A DNA stretch of 64,000 nucleotides from Shimia sp. CNT1-13L.2. Lineage in GTDB: Bacteria > Pseudomonadota > Alphaproteobacteria > Rhodobacterales > Rhodobacteraceae. The position numbers were made by a program, and so were the translations under genes. Position 1 is the stretch's first letter; every line of letters begins with the position of its first letter. The notes under the pieces were generated by a model. The model had not been told where the DNA came from and ran no database searches. It saw only the letters and a program-made list of their open reading frames with translations. This document shows positions 27,291 to 36,476 of the stretch, piece by piece. The DNA is taken from positions 91,616 through 155,615 of the forward strand of contig NZ_JANDJO010000008.1 of NCBI RefSeq assembly GCF_024331145.1, written 5' to 3'.

Positions 27291-28223
27291 TTATCGATGC
27301 TCTCGATCGTAGGGCAGCCCAACGCTGGCAGGTGCGCTGGCCTTGGCGCCAAGAGCCACCAGAGCGATCAGCGACGCCAGGTAAGGCAATATCAGGAAGA
27401 GCTGATAGGGTATCTCTGGCGACGTGAATTGCAGCTTGAACTGCACGGCATCACAGAAGCCGAAGAAGAGCGCCGCGCATATTGCGCCGACCGGCGACCA
27501 ACGGCCCAAGATGATGGCCGCAAGCGCAATGAACCCTTTGCCAGCGCTCATCCCTTCCGCAAACACATAGACTTGCGACAAGACCAGATGCACCCCAGCC
27601 AGCGCCGCGAGAGCACCGCTGACTCCGATCGCGAGGAATTGCATGCGAAAGACGGGAACCCCAGCCAGATCCGCAGCCTTCGGGTTTTCACCAACGGCGC
27701 GCAGGTCCAGCCCCTTGTGGGATTTCATCAGCCAGAACCAGCCCACGATTGCCAAGCCGATCAATAGGTAGAACAGCGGATCCTGGGAAAACAGGGACGG
27801 TCCCACAACGGGAATATCCGACAGGAAGGGAATGTTGATCTGCGAGAACCCGTTCACCCGCGCCCCTCCGGCCTGAGCGCCGAATATCTGGCGGGACAGA
27901 AACGCTGTGAGACCCGCCAGAAGAAGGTTCAGCGCGATACCGCCAACCAGCTGGTTTATGCGCAGGCGGATAGACATATACCCAAGAAGCAAACCAGAAA
28001 TCAGGCCGCAAACGATGCCGCACCCGAGCCCGATCATGGCCGAGCCCGTAGCGAAGGAACCTGCCGCGGCACCAAGCGCGCCGGCAAGGATCTGACCTTC
28101 GAGGCCGATGTTGTACAGCCCGCCGCGTTCCGCGATCACCCCACCAAGGGCAGCGAACGCAATTGGCGTCCCCAATCGGGCGGTTCCGGCAAGGATGTCG
28201 CCCAGCAAAACAAGATCAATCAT
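27291..28223 (-). CDS. BMP-type ABC transporter permease 2
   Basis: A 310-residue BPD_transp_2-type permease (NupC/YufQ-like). Hydrophobic helices fill the protein; the characteristic AERGGLYNIGLEGQILAGAL segment near residues 30-50 and GENPKAADLAGVPVFRMQFL (coupling region) are visible. It pairs with the larger permease immediately upstream, three bases away, to form the channel. Confidence 0.9.
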   Translation of the reverse strand: MIDLVLLGDILAGTARLGTPIAFAALGGVIAERGGLYNIGLEGQILAGALGAAAGSFATGSAMIGLGCGIVCGLISGLLLGYMSIRLRINQLVGGIALNLLLAGLTAFLSRQIFGAQAGGARVNGFSQINIPFLSDIPVVGPSLFSQDPLFYLLIGLAIVGWFWLMKSHKGLDLRAVGENPKAADLAGVPVFRMQFLAIGVSGALAALAGVHLVLSQVYVFAEGMSAGKGFIALAAIILGRWSPVGAICAALFFGFCDAVQFKLQFTSPEIPYQLFLILPYLASLIALVALGAKASAPASVGLPYDREHR

Positions 28224-28226
28224 AGC

Positions 28227-29312
28227 CTATGCCTCTTTCTGTTGGCGTTGTGTCTGGCGGCGCAGTCGCAGGTTCTCCACCAGACGTTTCAGAATGGGTT
28301 TTGACCCGTTTCGCGGTGCCACGAGAGCGGCCGCGACAAGAACCACGACAAGCCCCTCGACCACTTCGATGACGGAACTGTCGACTCCGACGGCACGTTG
28401 CATCGTGCCTGCCCCGGCGGAGAGCCCCGCGAGGAAAAGCGCGGTCAACGGCGCGACAATTGGGTTAAGGGCCGCGAGAAAGGCGACAACAATTCCGTCA
28501 TAGCCGTAGCCATCGCTAAACAGGTGGAACAGGCGATACTTCAACCCGATCACCTCGATCGCGCCGGCCATGCCTGCAAGGCTGCCGCCGATCAACATGG
28601 CGCGGATGATGGTCTTTTTCTGATCGACACCGGCATAGGCCGCAGCGCGCGCATTGCGCCCCACCAGATCGAGTTGGAACCCAGATGGCGTGAAGCGCAG
28701 CCAGAAATACAAGATGAGCGCCATCGCCAGCCCGAAAACAAAGCCCACATGGGTATCAGATTGCGGCATCAGAATAGGCAGGCGATAGGCTTCCGAGACT
28801 TCATCGGAATAAGGGTATGGCGCGCCTTCAGCCAAGAGCGGCCCGGCCACGGCGTAGCTGACGATGTGAATCGCGATGAAGTTCATCAAGAGCGTGACAA
28901 TGACCTCATTCGTGCCTCGGTAGGCTTTGAGATACGCGGGGATTGCCGCCCAGAAGGCCCCGCCAACGGCGGCGGCGAGAAAGATCAGCGGCACGCCCAA
29001 AACACCGGGCAAATCGGGGACCGCCAAAGCAAACACAGCGCCGAACAACCCGCCAATATAGATCTGCCCCTCGCCACCGATGTTGAACACACCAGCGCGC
29101 ATCGGAATGATCACGGCCAGCCCAGCAAGAAGCATCGGCGAGGCTTTGACGAGGGTATTGGAGAAGCCCCAATAGTTCAGGAAGGATTCCAGGAACAGAA
29201 CCTTGTAGGCTTCAAACGGGTTGTGCCCGTCCAGCAGGATCAGCACACCGCCGACGCTCAGCGCCAACAACAAGGCAATCCCGATCCGGCGTTGCATGGT
29301 AAATCTGTTCAT
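28227..29312 (-). CDS. BMP-type ABC transporter permease 1
   Basis: A 361-residue permease (NupB/YufP-like). The N-terminus is hydrophobic (IGIALLLALSVGGVLILLDG), and the IPMRAGVFNIGGEGQIYIGG segment matches its partner's AERGGLYNIGLEGQ. The coupling loop is VGRNARAAAYAGVDQKKTII. It overlaps the ATPase stop by four bases and is followed after three bases by the second permease. Confidence 0.9.
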   Translation of the reverse strand: MNRFTMQRRIGIALLLALSVGGVLILLDGHNPFEAYKVLFLESFLNYWGFSNTLVKASPMLLAGLAVIIPMRAGVFNIGGEGQIYIGGLFGAVFALAVPDLPGVLGVPLIFLAAAVGGAFWAAIPAYLKAYRGTNEVIVTLLMNFIAIHIVSYAVAGPLLAEGAPYPYSDEVSEAYRLPILMPQSDTHVGFVFGLAMALILYFWLRFTPSGFQLDLVGRNARAAAYAGVDQKKTIIRAMLIGGSLAGMAGAIEVIGLKYRLFHLFSDGYGYDGIVVAFLAALNPIVAPLTALFLAGLSAGAGTMQRAVGVDSSVIEVVEGLVVVLVAAALVAPRNGSKPILKRLVENLRLRRQTQRQQKEA

Positions 29313-30838
29313 TGTACCTCCTCCGGCGCTGCGGTCATCAAGAGCCCGATGTCTTGAAGAGTTGTGTTTTCTGGATCGACAACACCTGTGATCCGGCCAA
29401 AGGCCATCACGGCGACGCGGTCAGAGATGTCGAGCACATGTTCAAGTTCGGTGGAGATGTAGAGAACCCCCACACCGCTTTGGGCGACGGCGCGGATCTG
29501 GTTCTGAACAAACTCTGTTGCGCCGACATCAAGCCCTTTGGTCGGTTGTACGACGACCAAAAGATTGCGCGCGCGGGCCACTTCTCGGGCCAGAACGATC
29601 TTTTGTTGGTTGCCACCCGATAGGGCAGATGCGTTCAACTTCGGGTCCGGGGGCCGAATGTCAAAACCCGCAATCACGTCGTTCGCGATCTCGTGCATCG
29701 CACGCCGGGAAATCAGGCCACCAGACTTGAACCTGTCTTCGCCGATAGAGCGGAAGGCCAGATTTTCTTCGACGCTCAGCGACAGAACCAAACCTTCGGC
29801 ATGGCGGTCCTCGGGCACGAAGCCGATGCCATCTTCTATGCGCGAAGCGATGGAGGCGCTGGATATCTCCGTACCATTCAGGAGGATGGCACCGCGGGTC
29901 TGCCTTTTGAGACCGGTGATCACCTCGCTCAACTCGGTCTGACCATTGCCGTCGATCCCGGCGATGCCAAGGATTTCGCCAGCCTTCACCGTGAGGGTCA
30001 CATCCTTCAGTATTTCCGCGCCGCCTGGATCGGTCAGGCAGACACCAGAGACAACCAGGGCGTCCCATTCAGAGATGGTGTCGTTTTGGGCCCTTTTGGC
30101 CTTGGGCGTCTCACCCGTTTCGCCGGACGGTGTTTCTCCCATCATAAGCGCTGACATCTGGGCCATAGGCGTGGTCGCAACCGGAAGAATGCCCTCGACA
30201 CGCCCATGGCGCATAATCATGACGCGATCGGCAATTTCGCGGATTTCATCGAGCTTGTGGCTGATGAAAAAGACAAGACAGCCGTTGGCGACCAGCTTGC
30301 GCACCCCTTGCAGAAACGGCGCAACCTCGGTCGGGGCAAGCACGCTGGTAGGCTCATCCAGGATGAGGATCGATACATCGCGAAACAACGCCTTGAGGAT
30401 TTCCACCCGCTGCTTCATTCCCACGGGCATTTCCGCGACGCGGATGTCAAAATCCACGACAAAGTCAAAGTCCCTGCAAAGCTGGCGAATGCGCGCCCGC
30501 GCTTCGGCACCCCTCTTTGTGCTGGGCAAACCTATCAGAATGTTCTCTTCGGCGGTCATCGCGCCAACCAGGCTGAAATGCTGGTGGATCATGCCGATCC
30601 CATGCTCAATCGCCTTTGCTGGGCTGGTCACCGAAACAGGTGTTCCTCCCAGTGTGATTTCGCCGTTATCGGGCTGATACAATCCGATCAGAACGCTTGC
30701 GAGCGTGGTTTTCCCCGCTCCGTTTTCACCCAGAATCGCAATGCACTCGCCTTTTGAGGCCAGCAGATTGACGTCGCGCAATGCACGCACAGCGCCAAAC
30801 GACTTGTCGATGCCGGTGACTTTCAAAAATGGTTCCAA
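29309..30838 (-). CDS. BMP-type ABC transporter ATPase with two nucleotide-binding domains
   Basis: A protein of about 509 residues with duplicated ABC domains (NupA/YufO, sugar-ATPase-like). Domain one has Walker A GENGAGKTT and the Walker B-like LILDEPTSVLAP. Domain two has a degenerate Walker A (GIDGNGQTE), signature LSGGNQQKIVLAREVARA and VVQPTKGLDVGA. I prefer TTG 30838 (reading MEPFLKVTGIDKSFG), five bases after GGGAGG, over a TTG at 30868. It is the first gene in the operon, divergent from the LysR gene. Confidence 0.9.
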   Translation of the reverse strand: MEPFLKVTGIDKSFGAVRALRDVNLLASKGECIAILGENGAGKTTLASVLIGLYQPDNGEITLGGTPVSVTSPAKAIEHGIGMIHQHFSLVGAMTAEENILIGLPSTKRGAEARARIRQLCRDFDFVVDFDIRVAEMPVGMKQRVEILKALFRDVSILILDEPTSVLAPTEVAPFLQGVRKLVANGCLVFFISHKLDEIREIADRVMIMRHGRVEGILPVATTPMAQMSALMMGETPSGETGETPKAKRAQNDTISEWDALVVSGVCLTDPGGAEILKDVTLTVKAGEILGIAGIDGNGQTELSEVITGLKRQTRGAILLNGTEISSASIASRIEDGIGFVPEDRHAEGLVLSLSVEENLAFRSIGEDRFKSGGLISRRAMHEIANDVIAGFDIRPPDPKLNASALSGGNQQKIVLAREVARARNLLVVVQPTKGLDVGATEFVQNQIRAVAQSGVGVLYISTELEHVLDISDRVAVMAFGRITGVVDPENTTLQDIGLLMTAAPEEVQ

Positions 30839-30902
30839 GACAACCTCCCAACTTTCACCCAAATTCAAGAGAGGATGCCCCGTCTTCTCAAATTAGAAGA
30901 TT

Positions 30903-30935
30903 TCACCTCACAGGTGAGAATTTCGCCCACATGTG
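30903..30935. promoter_or_regulatory. Two candidate operators between the ABC operon and LysR gene
   Basis: TCACCT-N3-AGGTGA (30903-30917) is a perfect 6-3-6 dyad and CACATGTG (30928-30935) a second palindrome, their centres about two helix turns apart. They lie in the 163-base divergent gap and share TCAC/GTGA half-sites, as expected for a LysR dimer pair. Confidence 0.5.
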
Positions 30936-31001
30936 AACGGGCAATCGGGTTAGAGTAGAGTAACGAAACAACAACCCATCAGGAGAGCAAAGCCGCGCAC
31001 C

Positions 31002-31928
31002 ATGGCGAAGATACCGTCGTTGAAAAGCATTCAGGCCTTCGAAGCGGCCTGCCGACATCTGAGCTTCAAGGATGCCGCCGATGAACTATGCGTTACTCCG
31101 ACGGCTATTTCTCATCAGATCAAATCGCTGGAGGATCAACTTGGGGTGCCCCTGTTTCACCGGCTGACCCGCGCCTTGAAACTGACGGAAGATGGGGCCA
31201 ACTACGCGCCGCACATCATAGAGGCCTTCAAGAACATCGAAGCCGCCTCTCTCGCGCTGGAAGAAGACGACCTCGCGGGCACTTTGACAATCTCGACAAC
31301 CGGGTCGTTTGCAGCCAATTGGCTTAGCCCGCGACTGCGAGGCTTTTACGAGAAATACCCGGAGATTTCGGTAAGGGTTCTGTCTAGCGATCACTTGGTG
31401 GATTTCAAATCCAGCGATGTAGATGTCGCCATTCGGTACGGTCATGGCGATTACCCTGACAGCCATGTGGCCTGGGTCCTGAATGACTGGGTGGCCCCTG
31501 TCTGTAGCGCCGAAAAGGCTGGGTCACTGGGTTCTCCAGAAGACCTCCTGAAGTCTCGTTTGATCGAATACCAATGGAGCGGATTTTCAGACGTGGATCC
31601 GAACTGGGAACGCTGGATGGATGCGGTTGGCTTACGAACCGGTGCAGTTGAGCCCTACGTAACCTACTCCGAGGAACACATCTGCTTGTTGACGGCAAGC
31701 GATGGTCATGGCGTGGCCCTTGTCAGCCTATTGGCCGCCGCACGTTTTCTGGAACGTGGCATGCTGGTCGCACCCTTTGACACGGCATTGAAAAACAAGA
31801 GCTATTTTCTTGTCTGCCCAGAGACTTACGCCAACCGTGCACGCGTGCGCGTGTTCCGCGAATGGCTCTTGGACCAGGCGGATGAATTTCGCGACAGCGC
31901 CGTAGGTCGACGGTTTTTCGAAGACTAA
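31002..31928 (+). CDS. LysR-type regulator (GcvA-like) of transport and ureide-like catabolism
   Basis: A 308-residue GcvA-branch LysR protein: SFKDAADELCVTPTAISHQI is the HTH, then LEDQLGVPLFHRLTRALKLT. The effector domain follows to the end. It is divergent from the ABC operon and 97 bases ahead of the DUF1989-amidohydrolase-deacetylase-amidase genes, so it could control both arms. The ligand is unknown. Confidence 0.85.
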   Translation: MAKIPSLKSIQAFEAACRHLSFKDAADELCVTPTAISHQIKSLEDQLGVPLFHRLTRALKLTEDGANYAPHIIEAFKNIEAASLALEEDDLAGTLTISTTGSFAANWLSPRLRGFYEKYPEISVRVLSSDHLVDFKSSDVDVAIRYGHGDYPDSHVAWVLNDWVAPVCSAEKAGSLGSPEDLLKSRLIEYQWSGFSDVDPNWERWMDAVGLRTGAVEPYVTYSEEHICLLTASDGHGVALVSLLAAARFLERGMLVAPFDTALKNKSYFLVCPETYANRARVRVFREWLLDQADEFRDSAVGRRFFED

Positions 31929-32025
31929 AGAAGCCGCCACAATCTAATCCGTCGCTTGAATTTTTGTCATTTCTAAATTGCCGTGAAGCATGCGTTTCTG
32001 AGCCCCTAATCAGGAGTTCTTGCAC

Positions 32026-32709
32026 ATGCAAAATTTTGACCCTTCTCAACCCGATGGCTTCAATCAAACGATGGACAGCTCGGTCTCCGCAGACGGCCTC
32101 CCGATCATTGCAGAACGGTACACGGTACCAGCACGCAGCGGGGTCGCAGTGTATTTGGCCACTGGACAGACTTTGACAATCACCAATCCGACCGGCTGGC
32201 AAGTCTGCGATTTCTGGGCCTTCAATGCCGCAGAGCTGCACGAATATATGTCCATGTCGCACGTGCATACGGACCTTCTGTCTGTTTTTCCAAAGGTTGG
32301 TGACTCGTTGGTCAGCAATCTTCGCAATCCGCTTCTGACGCTGACCCAAGATTCGTCGCCGGGAGTTCATGACACAACGATCGCCGCTTGCGATGCCAAC
32401 CGGTACAAGCAACTTGGGGTGCCCCACTACCACGAGAACTGCGCCGACAACTTGAGGCAGGCCCTGCTTGTCATCGGGCAAAAAGCACCGCTTGTGCCAG
32501 CCCCCTTCAATCTTTGGATGAACGTCCCGGTTGCCCCTGATGGCAGCCTTGCATGGGCGGCGCCAGTGTCCAAACCGGGGGAAGCCATTACCTTCAAGGC
32601 CGAGATGCCAGTCTACGCCGTAATGTCGGCCTGCCCGCAGGATGTCACTCCGGTCAATGGGGATGAAGGCCAACCAAGCGCCCTGGAATTTGTCGTCCAT
32701 GAAGGCTGA
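32026..32709 (+). CDS. DUF1989 / urea carboxylase-associated family protein
   Basis: A 227-residue protein started at ATG 32026, nine bases after CAGGAG. The family core is the C-D-A-N-R-Y...G-V-P-H-Y-H-E-N-C-A-D-N block: Cys122, His134, His136 and Cys139 are candidate metal or catalytic residues, and NLWMNVPV follows. Relatives in the urea carboxylase-associated family form carboxyguanidine deiminase (CgdAB) in guanidine degradation, but this single-gene version sits without a guanidine carboxylase. A deiminase or amidine/ureide hydrolase role is therefore inference. It overlaps the next gene by 11 bases. Confidence 0.8.
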   Translation: MQNFDPSQPDGFNQTMDSSVSADGLPIIAERYTVPARSGVAVYLATGQTLTITNPTGWQVCDFWAFNAAELHEYMSMSHVHTDLLSVFPKVGDSLVSNLRNPLLTLTQDSSPGVHDTTIAACDANRYKQLGVPHYHENCADNLRQALLVIGQKAPLVPAPFNLWMNVPVAPDGSLAWAAPVSKPGEAITFKAEMPVYAVMSACPQDVTPVNGDEGQPSALEFVVHEG

Positions 32710-34210
32710 CGGCGGTGACATATTTTCCGCCCGCTGGATCATCGAAGATGCGTTCCACAGTCACAAAGACTTTGGACTTTATGTTCTGGACGGCAAGATC
32801 GTTGGCCTGGCACCGCTGGTCGAATTGCAATCACGCTTTCCCGACGCAAGGGTGCACTCGGACACCAACACGGCGATCCTGCCCGGGTTCGTGAATGCCC
32901 ACCACCATTGCTATGGGCTAAACCTGATCAACCAAGGGATACGGGATGACCTGTTGGAACCTTGGATTTTCGCCTCCGCAGGCGCGGCCGATATTGCGTC
33001 GCGCCTTACCACCGAATACGCGGCAATTCGCTTGCTGAAGAATGGGGTGACGGGTGTTGTGGATGCCTGCACCGCAGGTCAGACAGCGGCACTTGCCGAA
33101 GCGAAGATCAGGGACAAAATCGACGCATATAGTCGGCTTGGCTTGTCCTGTGCGATCGCACCGGGCGAGAGATGGCAAAACCAGCTTGTGCATCCAAACG
33201 GGCAAAGCCAGTCGTTTCTAAAGACCTTGCCAGAGGGCCTTCGGTGCAAACTGCAACGTCAGCACGTTGCGCGCTCACGTATTGATCCGACAAATTTTGT
33301 GCAGCTTCTGTCTCGAATGCACGACGCATACAGGACTTTTGATTGCGCTGATGTGTGGTTTGGCCCCACAGCACCACATTGGACAGGCCAAGAGATCCTG
33401 CGCGACATCGCCAAGGCGGCCCGCGAAAGCGGCCAGCGTATTCACACCCACGCCGAGGAGTCTCGGCTACAACACCTGTCGGCCACAGCCGGGCGTTCAA
33501 AGGGTGCCATCGCGCAATTGTGCGAAGCTGGCCTGATGACTGATGGCTTGTCCTTGGCGCATATGGTCTGGGCCAGTGAAAAAGATCTGGCGCGCGTGGC
33601 CAAGGCGCGCGGGCATATCGTCTGCAATCCCAGCTCCAATTTGCGGCTACGCTCCGGCATTGCCCCCGCGCCATTGATGAAACGGATGGGCATCAGCCTC
33701 GCCCTGGGGATGGATGGAACGAGCCTTGCGGGCGACGACGACATGTTCGCCGAAATGCGTTTGGCACAAAGCCTCTACTGGTCTCGTGACCCGGCAACCC
33801 CCAGCCTGACGGCGAAAGACGTTTTCGACATGGCCACCATGGGTGGCGCGCGCCTGATGGGCATGGATCACAGCATCGGAAGCCTGGCCATCGGCAAACG
33901 CGCAAACTTCGTGATCCTGTGTCTGGAGCGTCTTGAAGGGCCTTGGTTGGACCCCAGCACCGACCCGGTAGAGCTGCTGGTCAGTTCGGCCAAATCCACC
34001 GATATCCAGAGCGTTTACACCGACGGGCAACTGGCCGTTTCCCACGGTGAAATCAAAAACTGCGACGAAAAGAAAATTCTCCAAAACATCACCGACGCCA
34101 TGCAACAGGCCGCGGATCAAAGACTGAACGCCAGTGAATATCACGCCGTCAAATCCGCATTGCAGCGCTGGTATGACGATTGGCTGACCAACAACACCCC
34201 GCAATTGTGA
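32699..34210 (+). CDS. Metal-dependent amidohydrolase (ATZ/TRZ or guanine-deaminase type)
   Basis: A 503-residue amidohydrolase-superfamily enzyme started at ATG 32699. Zinc-site motifs: FVNAHHHCYG (His68 and His70), HTHAEE (His249, His251), LSLAHMVW, and GMDGTSLAGDDDMFAEMRLA with the metal aspartate. A small beta-sandwich surrounds the barrel, as in cytosine/guanine deaminase-like proteins. These enzymes hydrolyse C-N bonds of heterocycles. Coupling to DUF1989 and a PuuE-like gene suggests deamination or ring opening of an N-rich ring compound. Confidence 0.85.
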   Translation: MKADGGDIFSARWIIEDAFHSHKDFGLYVLDGKIVGLAPLVELQSRFPDARVHSDTNTAILPGFVNAHHHCYGLNLINQGIRDDLLEPWIFASAGAADIASRLTTEYAAIRLLKNGVTGVVDACTAGQTAALAEAKIRDKIDAYSRLGLSCAIAPGERWQNQLVHPNGQSQSFLKTLPEGLRCKLQRQHVARSRIDPTNFVQLLSRMHDAYRTFDCADVWFGPTAPHWTGQEILRDIAKAARESGQRIHTHAEESRLQHLSATAGRSKGAIAQLCEAGLMTDGLSLAHMVWASEKDLARVAKARGHIVCNPSSNLRLRSGIAPAPLMKRMGISLALGMDGTSLAGDDDMFAEMRLAQSLYWSRDPATPSLTAKDVFDMATMGGARLMGMDHSIGSLAIGKRANFVILCLERLEGPWLDPSTDPVELLVSSAKSTDIQSVYTDGQLAVSHGEIKNCDEKKILQNITDAMQQAADQRLNASEYHAVKSALQRWYDDWLTNNTPQL

Positions 34211-34225
34211 CAGAGGAGCAAGACC

Positions 34226-35113
34226 ATGCAGAAGAAGATTATTTGGCCAAACGGCGCGCAATGCGCCTGTGCAATCACCTTTGATATAGATGCGGACAGC
34301 CTGATCCATATCGCAAAGCCGGTCGACGGGCATGATCGTCTCTATCCAATCTCCATGGGGCGCTACGGGCCAACAGTTGCCATCCCTCGGATTCTGGAAA
34401 CCTACAAACGTCTTGGTCTGAAACAGTCTTTCTTCGCCCCCGGATGGGTCGTGGAACAGTACCCAGATGCCATGCAAGCCATCCTGAAAGATGGTCACGA
34501 AATCGGCCATCACGGCCATTTGCATGAAGACCCAACCAACCATAGCGCGTCTGAACAAGCCTATTGGTTTGAACGCGCACTGGACTCGCACAAGCGGGTT
34601 CTGGGCAATGTACCAAAGGGCTATCGCGCGCCGGTCTACAACGTGACGCAAGCTGTCATCGACCTGCTGAACAAGCATAAATTCGACTATGACAGCTCGC
34701 TGATGGCGGATGATGTGCCATACCTCATGCGATCCGGCGGGCGGACATTGGTCGAACTCCCGCCTCACTGGGGGACCGACGACTGGCCCCAGTTCGCGCA
34801 CTTTGAGGAAATCGGGTACATGATGCCCGTTGCCGGACCACGCGCCGGGCTGACCCCATTTTGGGAGGAATTCGAAGCCCAATACGAAGCGGGTGGCTTC
34901 TGGATTGGCATCTGGCATCCCTTCCTGACCGGACGTTTGGCGCGGTGGCGGCAAGTCGAAAAGTGGATCGAAAGCATCCTGGAAAGAGGGGATGTCTGGT
35001 TCGCTACGCTCGGAGAGATCGCGCAGCATGTGCGCACGCAATACGAGGCAGATCGGCACAGCGTGCGGGTAGAAGAGCTGCCCTACTATCGAGCTCCGGT
35101 CCTGACATCATGA
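34226..35113 (+). CDS. Polysaccharide-deacetylase-fold hydrolase, PuuE (allantoinase)-like
   Basis: A 295-residue NodB-fold protein. The catalytic/metal aspartates are Asp20 and Asp22 in TFDIDAD; the metal histidines are His96 and His100 in HHGHLHEDP; YRAPVYN is the third motif. No signal peptide is seen, so it is cytoplasmic, unlike cell-wall deacetylases. That and the operon context favour the PuuE branch, which opens cyclic ureides such as allantoin. Deacetylation of a small N-acyl compound is the alternative. Confidence 0.8.
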   Translation: MQKKIIWPNGAQCACAITFDIDADSLIHIAKPVDGHDRLYPISMGRYGPTVAIPRILETYKRLGLKQSFFAPGWVVEQYPDAMQAILKDGHEIGHHGHLHEDPTNHSASEQAYWFERALDSHKRVLGNVPKGYRAPVYNVTQAVIDLLNKHKFDYDSSLMADDVPYLMRSGGRTLVELPPHWGTDDWPQFAHFEEIGYMMPVAGPRAGLTPFWEEFEAQYEAGGFWIGIWHPFLTGRLARWRQVEKWIESILERGDVWFATLGEIAQHVRTQYEADRHSVRVEELPYYRAPVLTS

Positions 35114-36381
35114 ACATCCTTCAACGGGCATGCGGGTTTCTGGCTTCGCTCGACGCGCAGCGCGAGGTCTTCGTTAACGTTGTCCCGGATACACTGATGC
35201 AGGAGGCCCAATCCGCCGCCGCGCGGCAGGCCGCAGGCAGGCTGCTTGGCCCGTTGGATGGCCAGTTCGTTGCAGTAAAAGCCAATATCGACGTGCAAGC
35301 GCTCCCAAGCCACGCAGGGTCCTTGGCGATCGCTCCTCATCCAGCAGAAAACGACGCCCCGATCGTGTCCAGGCTCCGTTCCGCTGGCGCGATCATTCTG
35401 GGCCATGTGAACATGTCGGAATTCGCCTTCTCCGGACTGGGAGTGAATCCGCATTTTGGCACCCCCATGAATGCCCTGGACAGCACCAAGGTGCCGGGCG
35501 GATCCTCAAGCGGATCGGCGTCAGCCGTTGCCTTGGGGCTGGCGGATATCGCCTTGGGGACGGATACCTCCGGTTCCGTGCGCATTCCGGCCGCTTGTCA
35601 GGGGCTGGTGGGGTTTCGCCCAACGATGGGCCGCTATGAAAGCGCCGGGATTGTTCCTCTGGCGCCTTCCTTGGATACACCCGGCCCCCTTGCTTCGAAT
35701 GTCAGTCAGGTTTGCGCCGTGGATCGCGTTTTGTCGGATCACAAAGAAACCGGGCGCGTCTGTCGTCAAATTCTGTGCCTGAACGACGATGCCTTGGTAG
35801 AATGTTCCCCGGAAATCGGGGCGATGTACAATCAGGCCCTCCAGAAACTGTCCGATCATGGCATCGATTTGGAAAGGGTTGATCTCCAAAGTTTCGCGCG
35901 CGTTACGAAGGTGTTCCAGACCTATGGAACGCTGGTGAGTGCCGAAGCCTTTCGTCTTGTGCCGAATTTGGTAGGAGACCAACTTAGCAAACTCGACCCA
36001 AATGTGCGGGATCGCCTGGCGCAAGCGGCCTCAATCCGTGACTCAGAATTGCAGGAAATGCTGGCACTCCGCCGAACCCTCATTTCGAACTTTGGCAGGG
36101 AACTGTCGGGGAAGATGCTGCTTTACCCGACATTGCCGTGGTACCCGCCCTCCGTTCAGGCCGTGATCCGCGATAGAGATGTCTTTGCACGGGAAAACGC
36201 TCTGATCCTGTCGATAGCGATGAAAACCGCTTTTCTCGACGCCCCAACAATTGCCCTTCCCTTTGGAGAACGGAGAGCAGGGAACAGCCTATCCCTAAGC
36301 GGCGCAGCAAATAGCGACCCGGATGTGCTTGCGACCGCGTCCTTTCTGGAGAGGGTTTTTTCAGAGGAAAACGATGGGTGA
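35110..36381 (+). CDS. Amidase-signature family hydrolase
   Basis: A 423-residue amidase. I start at ATG 35110, which overlaps the previous stop (ATGA); a longer frame upstream lies inside the deacetylase gene. The Ser-cisSer-Lys triad is visible: Lys57 in VAVKANID, serines in GGSSSGSA (from residue 130), and Ser156 in GTDTSGSVRIPA. Family members hydrolyse amides, ureides, allophanate or biuret. As the last of four coupled genes it probably releases ammonia from an open-chain product. Confidence 0.88.
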   Translation: MNILQRACGFLASLDAQREVFVNVVPDTLMQEAQSAAARQAAGRLLGPLDGQFVAVKANIDVQALPSHAGSLAIAPHPAENDAPIVSRLRSAGAIILGHVNMSEFAFSGLGVNPHFGTPMNALDSTKVPGGSSSGSASAVALGLADIALGTDTSGSVRIPAACQGLVGFRPTMGRYESAGIVPLAPSLDTPGPLASNVSQVCAVDRVLSDHKETGRVCRQILCLNDDALVECSPEIGAMYNQALQKLSDHGIDLERVDLQSFARVTKVFQTYGTLVSAEAFRLVPNLVGDQLSKLDPNVRDRLAQAASIRDSELQEMLALRRTLISNFGRELSGKMLLYPTLPWYPPSVQAVIRDRDVFARENALILSIAMKTAFLDAPTIALPFGERRAGNSLSLSGAANSDPDVLATASFLERVFSEENDG

Positions 36382-36476
36382 AGTTGGCTCACGCAATTCA
36401 GAATTCTCTTCATTTGTCGCTGCCCGTCACAGGCTTCACCTTTGAAAAACCGATTGCAAACTGACTAGGTGACAAG

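Noticed and set aside
33647..35059. 470-codon minus-strand frame
   Set aside because: Antisense to the amidohydrolase and deacetylase genes, both of which show active-site motifs.
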